Assembly: GCA_947053925.1 (NCBI GenBank)
Contig: CAMRUG010000014.1
Location: 1-38,489, forward strand
Origin: an uncultured Clostridia bacterium
GTDB lineage: Bacteria; Bacillota; Clostridia; Christensenellales; CAG-314
Length of the DNA: 38,489 nt
Direction: 5' to 3'
Position 1 is the stretch's first letter. Each line of letters starts with the position of its first letter. Below the pieces are notes generated by a model. The model was given only the letters and a program-made list of their open reading frames with translations, was not told the DNA's origin and did no database searches. Positions 9,885 to 16,948 of the stretch are shown here, piece after piece. The translations under genes and the position numbers were made by a program.

Positions 9885-11137
9885 TGTTATTTAGATTACT
9901 CTTGTCTAACACCGGATATTATGTGGGATTAGCCTTAGAAGCATTCTTCACAATAGCGGCGGTAGTATTACTCATACTTTTGCTGAAATTCGGACTGCCA
10001 AAACCAAGAGAAAAACAGCCCAAACCCGTAAAGGAAAAACAACCCAAACCCGAACCGACGAAGTACGCATTAGCGTACGTCGCCGGAGAGGCAACGGGTG
10101 ATGCTCCCGCAATAGAGTACTATGCAAAGGGAACGAAAATCTTTTTAAAGTTAAATATGTTTACGACTCCTGTCGGCAAGCAGTTCGACGGTTGGTCTGA
10201 CGGAACAAAAAGATATTTACCTTCTTCCAAGTACGTTATGCCTGCGCAAGCGGTAACATTAACTGCCCAATGGAAGGAAATAACTAAAAAAGAAGAAGAA
10301 AAGTTTTCTTTGGTATATGTTTCGGGCGGCGCAAAAGGACACTCTCCTGCAGTTGAGCAGTACGAAAAAGGCGCTAAAATAACGCTTAAATCTAATATGT
10401 TTACCGTTCCCGAAAACAAGGAATTTGACGGATGGTTTGACGGAACAAAGAAATTCTTGGCGGGTAACGAGTTTGTTATGCCTGCGCAAGCGGTAACGCT
10501 TACAGCCCAATGGAAAGAAATTGTAAAGGAAGAACCTGTTAAAGTTGAGGTAATAACGGAAACAACTACACAAAATGATGAAGCCGCTGCCACCAAAACT
10601 GAGGGTACAAATCCCGACGGCACAAAGAAGCCGATAATAATTAACTTTTACAATTCTACAAACGGCGGTGCTACAGAAACTACTACAACTACAACGACAA
10701 CGACAGAAAAGACAATTGTCGAACCTGTCAAAACTAAGCCTGAGGAACAGGAAGAAGACGACGATCCTAAGTATGCCAATTTGACAATAGGCGAACTGTA
10801 CGAGTTGCTTTCTGCCGAACAAAAGCGTTTCTTTGACAAATTGAAGAAAGCCGCTCTTGCTAAACCGCAAGCTAAATTGTCCGTAGCCAAAAACTACGAA
10901 ACGGTAAAAGTCGGAAAGCGTGCATTGATAAGATTGCGTATCCGTAAACTTGTTACCGTTGCCGAGTATTCGTTGGAAAACGATATTCTTAAAGAATTCC
11001 GCAGAAAGGACCCCAACAAGGCGGGTAATTCCAAGATTAAGGTACGTCCTACATTTGTTGCAGTTACTGACGCGGCTACTTTAGAAACGGCTTTGGATAT
11101 GATAGACCTTGTTCATAAGCAAATACTTGAAGGCTAA
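9884..11137 (+). CDS. Membrane protein with two InlB-like repeats, partner of the giant surface protein
   Basis: The ATG overlaps the previous stop by one base (TAATG), and the Shine-Dalgarno site AAGGAG at 9867-9872 lies inside the upstream gene, so translation is probably coupled. The 417-residue product has one hydrophobic helix (about residues 14-36), a Lys/Pro-rich linker, and two tandem repeats of exactly 80 residues (about 59-138 and 139-215) with motifs FDGW and VMPAQAVTLTAQWKEI. A Thr/Glu-rich stretch (about 225-290) and a basic C-terminal domain of about 120 residues follow; I do not recognise that domain. The repeats are also close in DNA sequence, at a spacing of 240 bases, so the duplication is recent or kept uniform. 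The basic residues directly after the helix would by the positive-inside rule put the C-terminus in the cytoplasm, which is odd for InlB-type repeats. Function unknown. Confidence 0.85.
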   Translation: MLFRLLLSNTGYYVGLALEAFFTIAAVVLLILLLKFGLPKPREKQPKPVKEKQPKPEPTKYALAYVAGEATGDAPAIEYYAKGTKIFLKLNMFTTPVGKQFDGWSDGTKRYLPSSKYVMPAQAVTLTAQWKEITKKEEEKFSLVYVSGGAKGHSPAVEQYEKGAKITLKSNMFTVPENKEFDGWFDGTKKFLAGNEFVMPAQAVTLTAQWKEIVKEEPVKVEVITETTTQNDEAAATKTEGTNPDGTKKPIIINFYNSTNGGATETTTTTTTTTEKTIVEPVKTKPEEQEEDDDPKYANLTIGELYELLSAEQKRFFDKLKKAALAKPQAKLSVAKNYETVKVGKRALIRLRIRKLVTVAEYSLENDILKEFRRKDPNKAGNSKIKVRPTFVAVTDAATLETALDMIDLVHKQILEG

Positions 11138-11158
11138 TACTATTTAAAGTTAACTGAT

Positions 11159-11189
11159 AAAAGACGGATAAATATATCCGTCTTTTGTT
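11159..11189 (+). terminator. Intrinsic terminator of the surface-protein pair
   Basis: A perfect 12-bp stem (AAAAGACGGATA pairing with TATCCGTCTTTT) closes a four-base loop, starting 22 bases after the stop of the second gene. Its 3' arm ends in a T run. Confidence 0.85.
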
Positions 11190-11320
11190 GTATAAAAAAC
11201 ACCCGAAAGCGAAGCGTACCTCCTCAAGTGTCTGACTTTTGGGGTACGCCACATAGGTTGGCGAATTATTATTTTGTTCGCTTGCGTTTAGCAGATGTCT
11301 CAAACCATCCTTTAAAGGAT
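11190..11320 (-). ncRNA. Candidate minus-strand small RNA or attenuator with competing hairpins
   Basis: Read on the minus strand, two mutually exclusive hairpins share sequence. In one, GCGTACC (11243-11249) pairs with GGTACGC (11214-11220). In the other, ACACTTGAGG pairs, with G-U wobbles, with CTTTCGGGTGT and is followed by six T, the form of an intrinsic terminator ending near 11194. Because of the wobbles the terminator works only in the minus direction. A 16-base perfect palindrome, CATCCTTTAAAGGATG, lies at 11306-11321. The next thing downstream on this strand is the tail of a convergent gene, so this cannot control a nearby minus-strand gene and would have to be a free-standing RNA or a relic. 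No match to a known RNA family was recognised. Confidence 0.3.
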
Positions 11321-11321
11321 G

Positions 11322-11702
11322 CGAGATGAAAAAGCGGAAAAGTTTAGTAAGAAATAAAACTTTTCTCGGTATAATAATTGCCCGATTATCTTATTGCCGA
11401 AAAAGGAAAGTTTTATGCGATCGAAAAATGATGACACAGGTAGTTTGTTTTTTTAACCAATGTAGCAGATACGAAACGGAATTGCCTGTATTTATCGTAT
11501 TTATTGTCAGTTTTTGCAACAATACTTGTCAAGTTGCTGTTGAGTTAGGGCAATTTTTACCGTAAACAAAACCTTCAACGGAAAAGTTTTTCCGCAAAGA
11601 TTAACCTGTCGGTAGTTTTAAAGCTAATAAGTTTTGAATACGAAAATTTTGAGTACGCAAAATCAAAACGTAAAATTGTTATCTCAACTAACTCAAAAAC
11701 TA
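11322..11702. other. Gene-free stretch, AT-rich
   Basis: No convincing gene is present. A 79-codon plus-strand frame (11326-11565) lacks a ribosome site and looks non-coding. Short complementary segments occur, for example AAAAGTTT near 11338 and AAACTTTT near 11357, but no stable structure stands out. Confidence 0.5.
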
Positions 11703-11731
11703 TTGACATATTTTGTCGATAGTTTTATATT
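11703..11731 (+). promoter_or_regulatory. Sigma-A-type promoter of the yitT pair
   Basis: TTGACA (11703-11708), a 17-base spacer and TATATT (11726-11731) form a near-consensus promoter. The leader to the first yitT start would be about 130 bases. Confidence 0.7.
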
Positions 11732-11870
11732 GTTGAATATACAATATACAGTAGATATTTTTTGCAACGGCGGTAAACGGTTTTGGGTTTTTAAAGCCAT
11801 TTTTTATGTTTTGCCGAATTAGGCAAAGAATATTTATAATCAGATAATTGTTTATTAACGGAGTAAAGCC

Positions 11871-12803
11871 TTGAAGAAATTAACCGGAAGACAAGTATAT
11901 GATTTTTTTATAGGATATTTAGTTGTTACGGTAGCGGCGCTGCTAAATGCGGTTTCGTTATACTGTTTTGTTGACCCGTCCTATTTAATAGCCGGCGGCA
12001 TAAGCGGATTGTCGTCTGCAACGGCGTATATAGTCTGTAATTTTGTAGGAGACTCTTATTTTAACCTTGTCAAATGGATTTTTTATTTTGCTTATAATGC
12101 TCCTTTGCTAATATGCTCGTTAATTTATTTGCGAGGAGATTTTACTTTTAAGACTATTTGGTCCACATTGGTTTGTACGGGTGCGGGATTTTTGTTCTCT
12201 GCATACTTGCCTCAGAGTTTTCAGTTTGCCGAATCTAAAATCATAGCCGTTTTAGCAGGCGGAATAATTGTCGGATTATCTATGTATATTGCTTCGGAGT
12301 TTAACGGAAGCAACGGCGGAACGGAAATTATTGCCAAAATCGTTGCAAAAAAGAAACCCGAAATGGACTTGTCGAAAGTTATACTTATTGCAAATTTTGC
12401 CATTATGATAGCCGGCAGTATAGTTGTAATGATTATTAAGGGCGAAAGACTGGGCGTAGTAATATACTCGCTGATATACATTTTATCGGGTTCGTTTGTA
12501 ATGGGAATGTTTAAGCGCGGCTTTAACCATCCGCAAAAGTTTTTGATTGTTACTACCAAATACGAAGAAATGAGCGAGGCAATTACAACCAGTTTTAAAC
12601 GCGGGTTATCGTACATTCAGGTAGAAAATACCCGTGCCGACAGTCAGGACCGCAAATTAGTTATGGTGATAGTGCAATACCGTCAAGCGCCGCGGCTTAA
12701 AGCAATAATCAAAAAGTACGACCCCGAATCTTTTACTATAGTCAAGGACGTTCACGATGTATTTTCCAGACCGCTGTTCAATAGGAGTTACAAAACAAAA
12801 TGA
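11871..12803 (+). CDS. YitT family membrane protein, first copy
   Basis: The 310-residue protein has the YitT layout: an N-terminal membrane domain of five or six helices (DUF161), with the family-like segments DPSYLIAGGISGLSS near residues 36-50 and SEFNGSNGGTEIIAK near 143-157, followed by a soluble C-terminal DUF2179 domain (about residues 220-305). The family is placed among integral membrane proteins of unknown substrate. The start is TTG at 11871, chosen because a GGAG (11861-11864) sits six bases upstream and the protein begins as relatives do. It overlaps the next gene, a paralogue, by four bases (ATGA), so the two are translated together and may form a heteromer. The promoter at 11703-11731 probably drives both. 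Confidence 0.85.
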   Translation: MKKLTGRQVYDFFIGYLVVTVAALLNAVSLYCFVDPSYLIAGGISGLSSATAYIVCNFVGDSYFNLVKWIFYFAYNAPLLICSLIYLRGDFTFKTIWSTLVCTGAGFLFSAYLPQSFQFAESKIIAVLAGGIIVGLSMYIASEFNGSNGGTEIIAKIVAKKKPEMDLSKVILIANFAIMIAGSIVVMIIKGERLGVVIYSLIYILSGSFVMGMFKRGFNHPQKFLIVTTKYEEMSEAITTSFKRGLSYIQVENTRADSQDRKLVMVIVQYRQAPRLKAIIKKYDPESFTIVKDVHDVFSRPLFNRSYKTK

Positions 12804-13765
12804 AAAACAAATTCTGGCATAATTTTAAACAGATTTTAATAATTCTTGTTGCTAGTTTGGCGACGGCGGTGTCTGTCGAATTGCTATTGTTGCCAAGTAA
12901 CGTTGTTGTAGGCGGTGCTATAGGAATTGCCTCCATTTTGGATATACTTCTTACCGATTTGTCGCCTGCTATGTGGTACTTTTCGGTCGGAGTTTGGGTT
13001 GTTGCAATAAACGTACCTATAATGATTTACACGTTTGTACGGTTCCGTAGGCGCTTCGCAGTAAAAACGCTATTATATATTTTATTTTTGACTGCAGAAC
13101 TTATTGTCTTCCGCGTGTGCAATCTTTCGGACGTATTTAAGAAAGTTATGGTTGCCGAAGGCGAAGATATGGACAAGGTTTTGTATGTAATTTTGGGCGG
13201 TGCGTTGCAAGGCGTATCGTTGCCTATGTTATTATACGTTAATGCTTCTACTGGCGGCAGCGATATTGTAGGACTGTTTGTTCAACGTCATTCTAAAAAA
13301 AGCGGTAACGATGCAATGCGCGTTATTTTAGCGACGAATGTGGCAATACTGTTCGTTTCTTCTCTTGCGTATTATTTTGTTAAGAAAAACGGCGTAGAGG
13401 CGATAGATATGTTTGTTTATTCCGTAGCGGCTATGTTTATCGGCGAAATAGTGCAGGAACTTATTTTTAACGGATTCTCTGCCGCCGTGGAACTGGAAGT
13501 TACAACGGAAAAACCGCAGGAAATGGCAGACGCTTTGCAAGGCGAATTAAAGCGCGGCACTACAAATATCAAGGTAGTAGGCGGATATTCCCATCAGGAA
13601 AAGAGTATGGTCGTATGTATATTGAACAAACGCCAATTAACGCACGCAAGGAGAATTATCAATAAAGTCGATCCTACCGCATTCGCCTATGTCGAAAACG
13701 TCAAAGAAGTTATAGGCCGCGGGTTTGTAAATAAAGAAATAGAGTTGGAAGACAATAACGAGTAA
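12800..13765 (+). CDS. YitT family membrane protein, second copy
   Basis: The 321-residue paralogue of the preceding gene has the same arrangement. Membrane helices carry the segments LPSNVVVGGAIGIASI near residues 29-44 and NASTGGSDIVGLFVQ near 147-161, and a DUF2179 domain follows (about residues 225-310). The ATG at 12800 overlaps the upstream TGA. An AGGAG (12782-12786) stands rather far upstream, so coupling probably helps initiation. It ends 28 bases before a bidirectional terminator. A substrate cannot be read from the sequence; the tandem pair suggests two different subunits rather than redundancy, which is inference. Confidence 0.85.
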   Translation: MKNKFWHNFKQILIILVASLATAVSVELLLLPSNVVVGGAIGIASILDILLTDLSPAMWYFSVGVWVVAINVPIMIYTFVRFRRRFAVKTLLYILFLTAELIVFRVCNLSDVFKKVMVAEGEDMDKVLYVILGGALQGVSLPMLLYVNASTGGSDIVGLFVQRHSKKSGNDAMRVILATNVAILFVSSLAYYFVKKNGVEAIDMFVYSVAAMFIGEIVQELIFNGFSAAVELEVTTEKPQEMADALQGELKRGTTNIKVVGGYSHQEKSMVVCILNKRQLTHARRIINKVDPTAFAYVENVKEVIGRGFVNKEIELEDNNE

Positions 13766-13793
13766 TAATTAAATTATATGTATTATTTTATAC

Positions 13794-13832
13794 GGGCTGC
13801 CGCGCTAAGGCGACAGCCCCTATTTTATCTTT
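13794..13832. terminator. Bidirectional terminator between yitT2 and the Cys-rich gene
   Basis: GGGCTG pairs with CAGCCC, and CGC with GCG, around a single mismatch. Plus-strand T-rich sequence follows and minus-strand AT-rich sequence flanks the other side. It lies between convergent genes and can serve both. Confidence 0.65.
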
Positions 13833-13863
13833 TGCTATGTACAAGAAAAGAGAAACAACCTAA

Positions 13864-14085
13864 CTATTTGCAGTCTGTTCCGATTTTAAGTCCGCCACAG
13901 CAAACAAGCAGCGCGATGATGAGAATCAGGCAGCAGGGGTTAACGTTGAGATTGAAATTTCTCATTTTTCCGCCGCAGCAGCACAAGAACAATATGATGA
14001 GTAAAATCCAAGTGCAATTGCAACCTCCAAAGCATCCGCCGCCGTGTTCGCCGCATCCGCCTTCGTTAAACATTCCGTTGAACAT
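13864..14085 (-). CDS. Small Gly/Cys-rich membrane protein
   Basis: The 73-residue product starts at the ATG complementary to 14083-14085, where GGAGGT stands five bases upstream; a longer frame to 14145 exists but has no such site. It has 12 cysteines, arranged as a soluble Gly/Cys/His head (C11, C18, C22, C24), a first hydrophobic segment ILLIILFLCCC and a second CCLILIIALLVCC, ending in CK. The paired CC motifs at both membrane borders are striking and could bind metal, carry lipid or form disulfides; none of this can be decided here. I do not recognise a family. The plus-strand frame over the same bases is a shadow. Upstream lie a small hairpin and a palindrome. Confidence 0.7.
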   Translation of the reverse strand: MFNGMFNEGGCGEHGGGCFGGCNCTWILLIILFLCCCGGKMRNFNLNVNPCCLILIIALLVCCGGLKIGTDCK

Positions 14086-14100
14086 AGTGTACCTCCATTC

Positions 14101-14136
14101 GCCGAAGTTATCGGCTCTCGTATTTGACTTATAAGT
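14101..14136 (-). promoter_or_regulatory. Leader hairpin and palindrome of the Cys-rich gene
   Basis: A hairpin GCCGA-loop-TCGGC (14101-14115) stands just upstream of the Shine-Dalgarno site, and a perfect 12-base palindrome GACTTATAAGTC (14125-14136) lies 10 bases further. The palindrome could be an operator; no regulator is identified. Confidence 0.35.
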
Positions 14137-14248
14137 CTGTTTCACAATATGGTTTTTTCAAAAAAAATGTTACCGTTAATGTTCGGTATTTATTATTAGC
14201 AAAAAAAACAATCATTATTTTGACGGTCAAGATATTCGATACGGTTAG

Positions 14249-14277
14249 TTGACAATAATTTTTTTATCGGTTAAGAT
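14249..14277 (+). promoter_or_regulatory. Promoter of the first MATE gene, placed for a leaderless mRNA
   Basis: TTGACA (14249-14254), 17 bases and TAAGAT (14272-14277, four of six consensus bases). The ATG at 14284 is only six bases beyond the -10 box, so transcription would begin at or next to the start codon. Confidence 0.55.
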
Positions 14278-14283
14278 AAAGCA

Positions 14284-15705
14284 ATGCAAGTACAATTGTC
14301 CGATCATTTTACATATAAAAAATTATTGCGGTTTGTTTTAAGCCCTGTTTTAATGATGATTTTTACGTCCGTCTATTCGGTTGTCGACGGACTTTTCGTG
14401 TCTAATTTTGCAGGCGAAGATCCTTTTGCCGCGCTTAATTTTATTTATCCCGTAATAATGGTTTTGGGCGCAGTCGGCTTTATGTTCGGTGCGGGCGGTA
14501 CGGCAATTGTATCTAAAACGCTCGGAGAAGGTCATAAAACGCACGCTAACAGGTATTTCACCTTGGTGGTACTAGTTACTGCGGGGTGCGGCGTTGTGCT
14601 GGGCGTAGTGGGAATATTGACTATTGAAAGCATTGCTTCCCTTATGGGCGCAAGCGGTAAGATGTTGGAATACTGTGTTTTGTATGCGACTATAATATTG
14701 TGCGCATTGCCTTGCTTTATGCTGCAAAATCTGTTTCAGAGCTTTTTTATCACTGCCGAAAAACCGCTTTTGGGATTTTTGTTTACCATTGCCAGCGGTG
14801 TTGCAAATATTGTTTTGGACGCATTGTTTGTTGCAGGACTTGATATGGGACTTAAAGGCGCGGCTATCGCAACGGCAATAAGCCAAACTGTCGGCGGCAT
14901 TTCGCCTATTGTTTATTTTGCTTGTAAAAACAAGAGTTTACTGCGTTTTACAAAACCAAAATGGTACGGCCGCATTGTAGTGCGTTCTTGCGTCAACGGT
15001 TCGTCGGAATTGCTCGGCAATATCGCAATGTCGCTTGTATCTATGATTTACAACGTAAAACTGCTTAGCATTGCAGGGCAAAACGGCGTATCCGCTTTCG
15101 GCGTAATAATGTATGTTCAGTTTATTTTCGTTGCTATATTTATAGGATATTGTATCGGAACCGCGCCTATTATCGGATACAATTTCGGTTCAAACAACCG
15201 TGAAGAATTGCGCAATATTTTTAAGAAATCGTTAATTATACTGGCTGTTGTGGCTGTCGTAATGGTAGCGTTGGCAGAAGGTCTTGCCGATATTATAGCC
15301 CGAATGTTTTTTAACGAGGCGCTTTTAGATAAAGAATTGGCAAAGCGTGAAATGACTCCGGAAGAAATTGAGGCCTTTTTGCAAAATATACAACGTCTAA
15401 AACAAATGACTGCTAACGGACTGCGGCTATACTCTATATGCTTTACCTTTGCAGGATTCAATATGTTTTGCTCGTCTATGTTTACTGCGCTTAATAACGG
15501 GCTTATTTCGGCGGTTTCGTCTTTTGCTAGGACGCTTGTATTTCAAATAGCGTGTATATTTGTTTTGCCGATATTTTGGGGGCTTAACGGCATTTGGCTT
15601 GCGACAGTGGTTGCCGAAGCGTTGACGTTTGTGTTGACAATAATATTGTTTGCCGCAAATAACCGAAAATACGGCTATGTCAAACTGCGCGAAAAACAAG
15701 CGTAA
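14284..15705 (+). CDS. MATE family multidrug exporter, first copy
   Basis: The 473-residue protein has about twelve membrane helices in two homologous halves, the usual MATE length and plan. The opening QLSDHFTYKKLLRFVL and the following SVYSVVDGLFVSNFAG are typical of clostridial MATE proteins, which export cationic compounds in exchange for Na+ or H+. The start agrees with relatives, yet no Shine-Dalgarno sequence precedes it and the promoter is almost adjacent, which suggests leaderless translation. A charged loop (about residues 345-375, with EMTPEEIEAF) is longer than in many relatives. The substrate is not predictable. Two hairpin terminators follow. Confidence 0.9.
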   Translation: MQVQLSDHFTYKKLLRFVLSPVLMMIFTSVYSVVDGLFVSNFAGEDPFAALNFIYPVIMVLGAVGFMFGAGGTAIVSKTLGEGHKTHANRYFTLVVLVTAGCGVVLGVVGILTIESIASLMGASGKMLEYCVLYATIILCALPCFMLQNLFQSFFITAEKPLLGFLFTIASGVANIVLDALFVAGLDMGLKGAAIATAISQTVGGISPIVYFACKNKSLLRFTKPKWYGRIVVRSCVNGSSELLGNIAMSLVSMIYNVKLLSIAGQNGVSAFGVIMYVQFIFVAIFIGYCIGTAPIIGYNFGSNNREELRNIFKKSLIILAVVAVVMVALAEGLADIIARMFFNEALLDKELAKREMTPEEIEAFLQNIQRLKQMTANGLRLYSICFTFAGFNMFCSSMFTALNNGLISAVSSFARTLVFQIACIFVLPIFWGLNGIWLATVVAEALTFVLTIILFAANNRKYGYVKLREKQA

Positions 15706-15727
15706 GTAAGCAGCAGTAAATTAAAAT

Positions 15728-15758
15728 ACCCGCTAAGCGTAATCAGCGCTCTTCGGGT
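15728..15758 (+). terminator. Terminator-like hairpin after MATE1
   Basis: ACCCG pairs with CGGGT and AGCG with CGCT, with a 3x3 internal loop, 23 bases after the stop; TTAATCTTGTTTT follows. Confidence 0.5.
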
Positions 15759-15849
15759 TTAATCTTGTTTTAAAAATATAACTATATAAATCTCAAATTT
15801 CAGTACATACGGCAAACTTTAAAACAATTTTTAATTATCTGATGATACT

Positions 15850-15880
15850 AAAAAATCCACCGTAAAAGGTGGATTTTTTT
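15850..15880. terminator. Bidirectional terminator between MATE1 and the XRE gene
   Basis: A 12-bp stem (AAAAAATCCACC with GGTGGATTTTTT) has a T run on each strand. It lies six bases beyond the stop of the minus-strand XRE gene and also faces the plus-strand MATE gene. Confidence 0.85.
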
Positions 15881-15885
15881 GTAAT

Positions 15886-16098
15886 TTAATAATCTTTTCT
15901 TCCGATAAGTACGTCAATGTCTTCGTTAAAATAATCGGCAATTTTAATAAGGTTTTCTAGTGAGATTTCTCTTTGACACAATAAGTATCTGGAAATGGTA
16001 GGTTGCGGAATGTCAACCTTTTGGGCAAATTCGCTAATTGTCATTTTGCCCATCAGTGTTTTTAGGTTATTTGCAAAAGTTTTAATGTAATCGTTCAT
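15886..16098 (-). CDS. Small XRE-type helix-turn-helix repressor
   Basis: The 70-residue protein is essentially a single Cro/C1-type helix-turn-helix domain. MTISEFAQKVDIPQPTISRY (residues 19-38) contains the two recognition helices, and LIKIADYFNEDIDVLIG (50-66) is the typical end of such domains. It has no separate oligomerisation or sensor domain, so it probably acts as a dimer on short palindromes. Its gene diverges from a promoter that contains three ACC-N4-GGT-like sites, the first only 13 bases from its own start. Autoregulation and repression of the two membrane-protein genes are therefore likely (inference). No strong Shine-Dalgarno site precedes the ATG, so little repressor may be made. 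Confidence 0.85.
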   Translation of the reverse strand: MNDYIKTFANNLKTLMGKMTISEFAQKVDIPQPTISRYLLCQREISLENLIKIADYFNEDIDVLIGRKDY

Positions 16099-16109
16099 AA
16101 CTTTATTTT

Positions 16110-16178
16110 ATACCAAACGGAATAATTTGCTTGACATCATACCAAACGGTATGATAATATTAATTATACCGATTGGTT
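16110..16178. promoter_or_regulatory. Operator cluster and promoter of the XRE/membrane-protein unit
   Basis: A plus-strand promoter reads TTGACA (16131-16136), 16 bases, GATAAT (16153-16158). Its spacer holds the palindrome CATACCAAACGGTATG (16138-16153), that is CATACC and GGTATG around AAAC. Related sites flank it: ATACCAAACGG at 16110-16120 (one base short of the palindrome core) and ATACCGATTGGTT at 16166-16178. Repressor bound at the middle site would block the promoter. The natural candidate is the XRE protein encoded next door. Confidence 0.75.
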
Positions 16179-16376
16179 TACTGTTATTGCGGTAATTCTT
16201 ACCGTTGCTTTTAGCGGAATAAAATTAACTTGCATTTGTTGTAATGCTAATTGCGCTTTTAAAGGTTGAAAGTCATTTCTGAATATATAACTGTAATCGG
16301 ATTGCTAATCGGTAGTGGGAATATTTATTATCGTTGTAAGCGTTATATCGTTATTTATTAAATAGGGAACAATCGT
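16179..16376 (+). other. Long leader region of the membrane-protein unit
   Basis: About 200 bases without a gene lie between the regulated promoter and the first leader ORF. The only clear element is a short hairpin CGGTAA-TTC-TTACCG (16190-16204), which would form near the 5' end of the transcript. Nothing else was recognised. Confidence 0.4.
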
Positions 16377-16457
16377 ATGCTTCAATTTGGTAAACAGTTG
16401 CCGCGGAGCATAAAAATTCCGTATGTAAACAGAAGAAAAGGGAGAGTGCTTGAATGA
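16377..16457 (+). CDS. 26-residue leader ORF ahead of the membrane proteins
   Basis: A short frame begins at ATG 16377 with AGGGA eight bases upstream and ends at TGA 16455-16457, overlapping the ATG of the next gene (ATGA). The peptide is strongly basic (MLQFGKQLPRSIKIP, then VNRRKGRVLE) and has no membrane segment. It covers the Shine-Dalgarno site of the next gene (GGGAGAG, about 16440-16446), so its translation could open or mask that site. It may be a regulatory leader or an unrecognised small gene. A good ribosome site plus exact stop/start overlap favour real translation; conservation cannot be tested here. Confidence 0.45.
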   Translation: MLQFGKQLPRSIKIPYVNRRKGRVLE

Positions 16458-16924
16458 CAGGAGTTTTTGATAGAAAAACATATGTTTTGGGAAAAGTTAA
16501 ATTTATACTATCGCTTTTGATGCCTATCTTTATATTGTTGATACCTTTGCCTTTTAACGACAGCGTTATCGGTAACGTGATTTATTCTTATAATCTTCTT
16601 AAAAGCGATATCGATAGACCTTGGTATGTGATTATTATGATAATATGTCTTGTATTTACAGTTCTTTCGTGGGTACAAAACATAAGGCTATTCAGTTCTG
16701 CGCTGTCGGTGCATATGGGCGAAATTAGATTTGAAGAAGTTAAATGGCGTAATAGAATTTTATTTGTAGATTTCTCACTGCCTTTTTTGTTTTATCTTGT
16801 TTCACTGATAGTATGTTATTTGCCGTCCGTTTTTGCCGTATGGAATTTTTATGTAGCGTTGCTTTTGTTTGCGTCGGATATCACGCTTACAGTTATGTTA
16901 ATCAAACGCTTGCGCAAAGTGTAA
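16454..16924 (+). CDS. Four-helix membrane protein A of the XRE unit
   Basis: The 156-residue protein has four predicted membrane helices (about residues 15-33, 57-77, 103-123 and 126-150), a cytoplasmic-looking basic loop KWRNR between helices 2 and 3, and a basic tail KRLRKV. I do not recognise a named family. It is a clear paralogue of the next gene: both share the plan and the pattern FYV-L-L-x4-D-x5-ML in helix 4. The start is supported by GGGAGAG eight bases upstream and by the leader-ORF overlap. It is probably co-transcribed with its paralogue from the operator-bearing promoter at 16131, giving two related membrane proteins under one small repressor. Confidence 0.75.
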   Translation: MTGVFDRKTYVLGKVKFILSLLMPIFILLIPLPFNDSVIGNVIYSYNLLKSDIDRPWYVIIMIICLVFTVLSWVQNIRLFSSALSVHMGEIRFEEVKWRNRILFVDFSLPFLFYLVSLIVCYLPSVFAVWNFYVALLLFASDITLTVMLIKRLRKV

Positions 16925-16948
16925 CTATTGAGATTTGGAGGAAAACAA

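Noticed and set aside
11326..11565. 79-codon plus-strand frame in the spacer before the yitT pair
   Set aside because: No ribosome site, no recognisable family and cysteine-rich irregular composition; it looks like chance.
13778..14134. 118-codon plus-strand frame
   Set aside because: It is the shadow of the Gly/Cys-rich gene on the minus strand, which has a clear ribosome site and hydrophobic segments.
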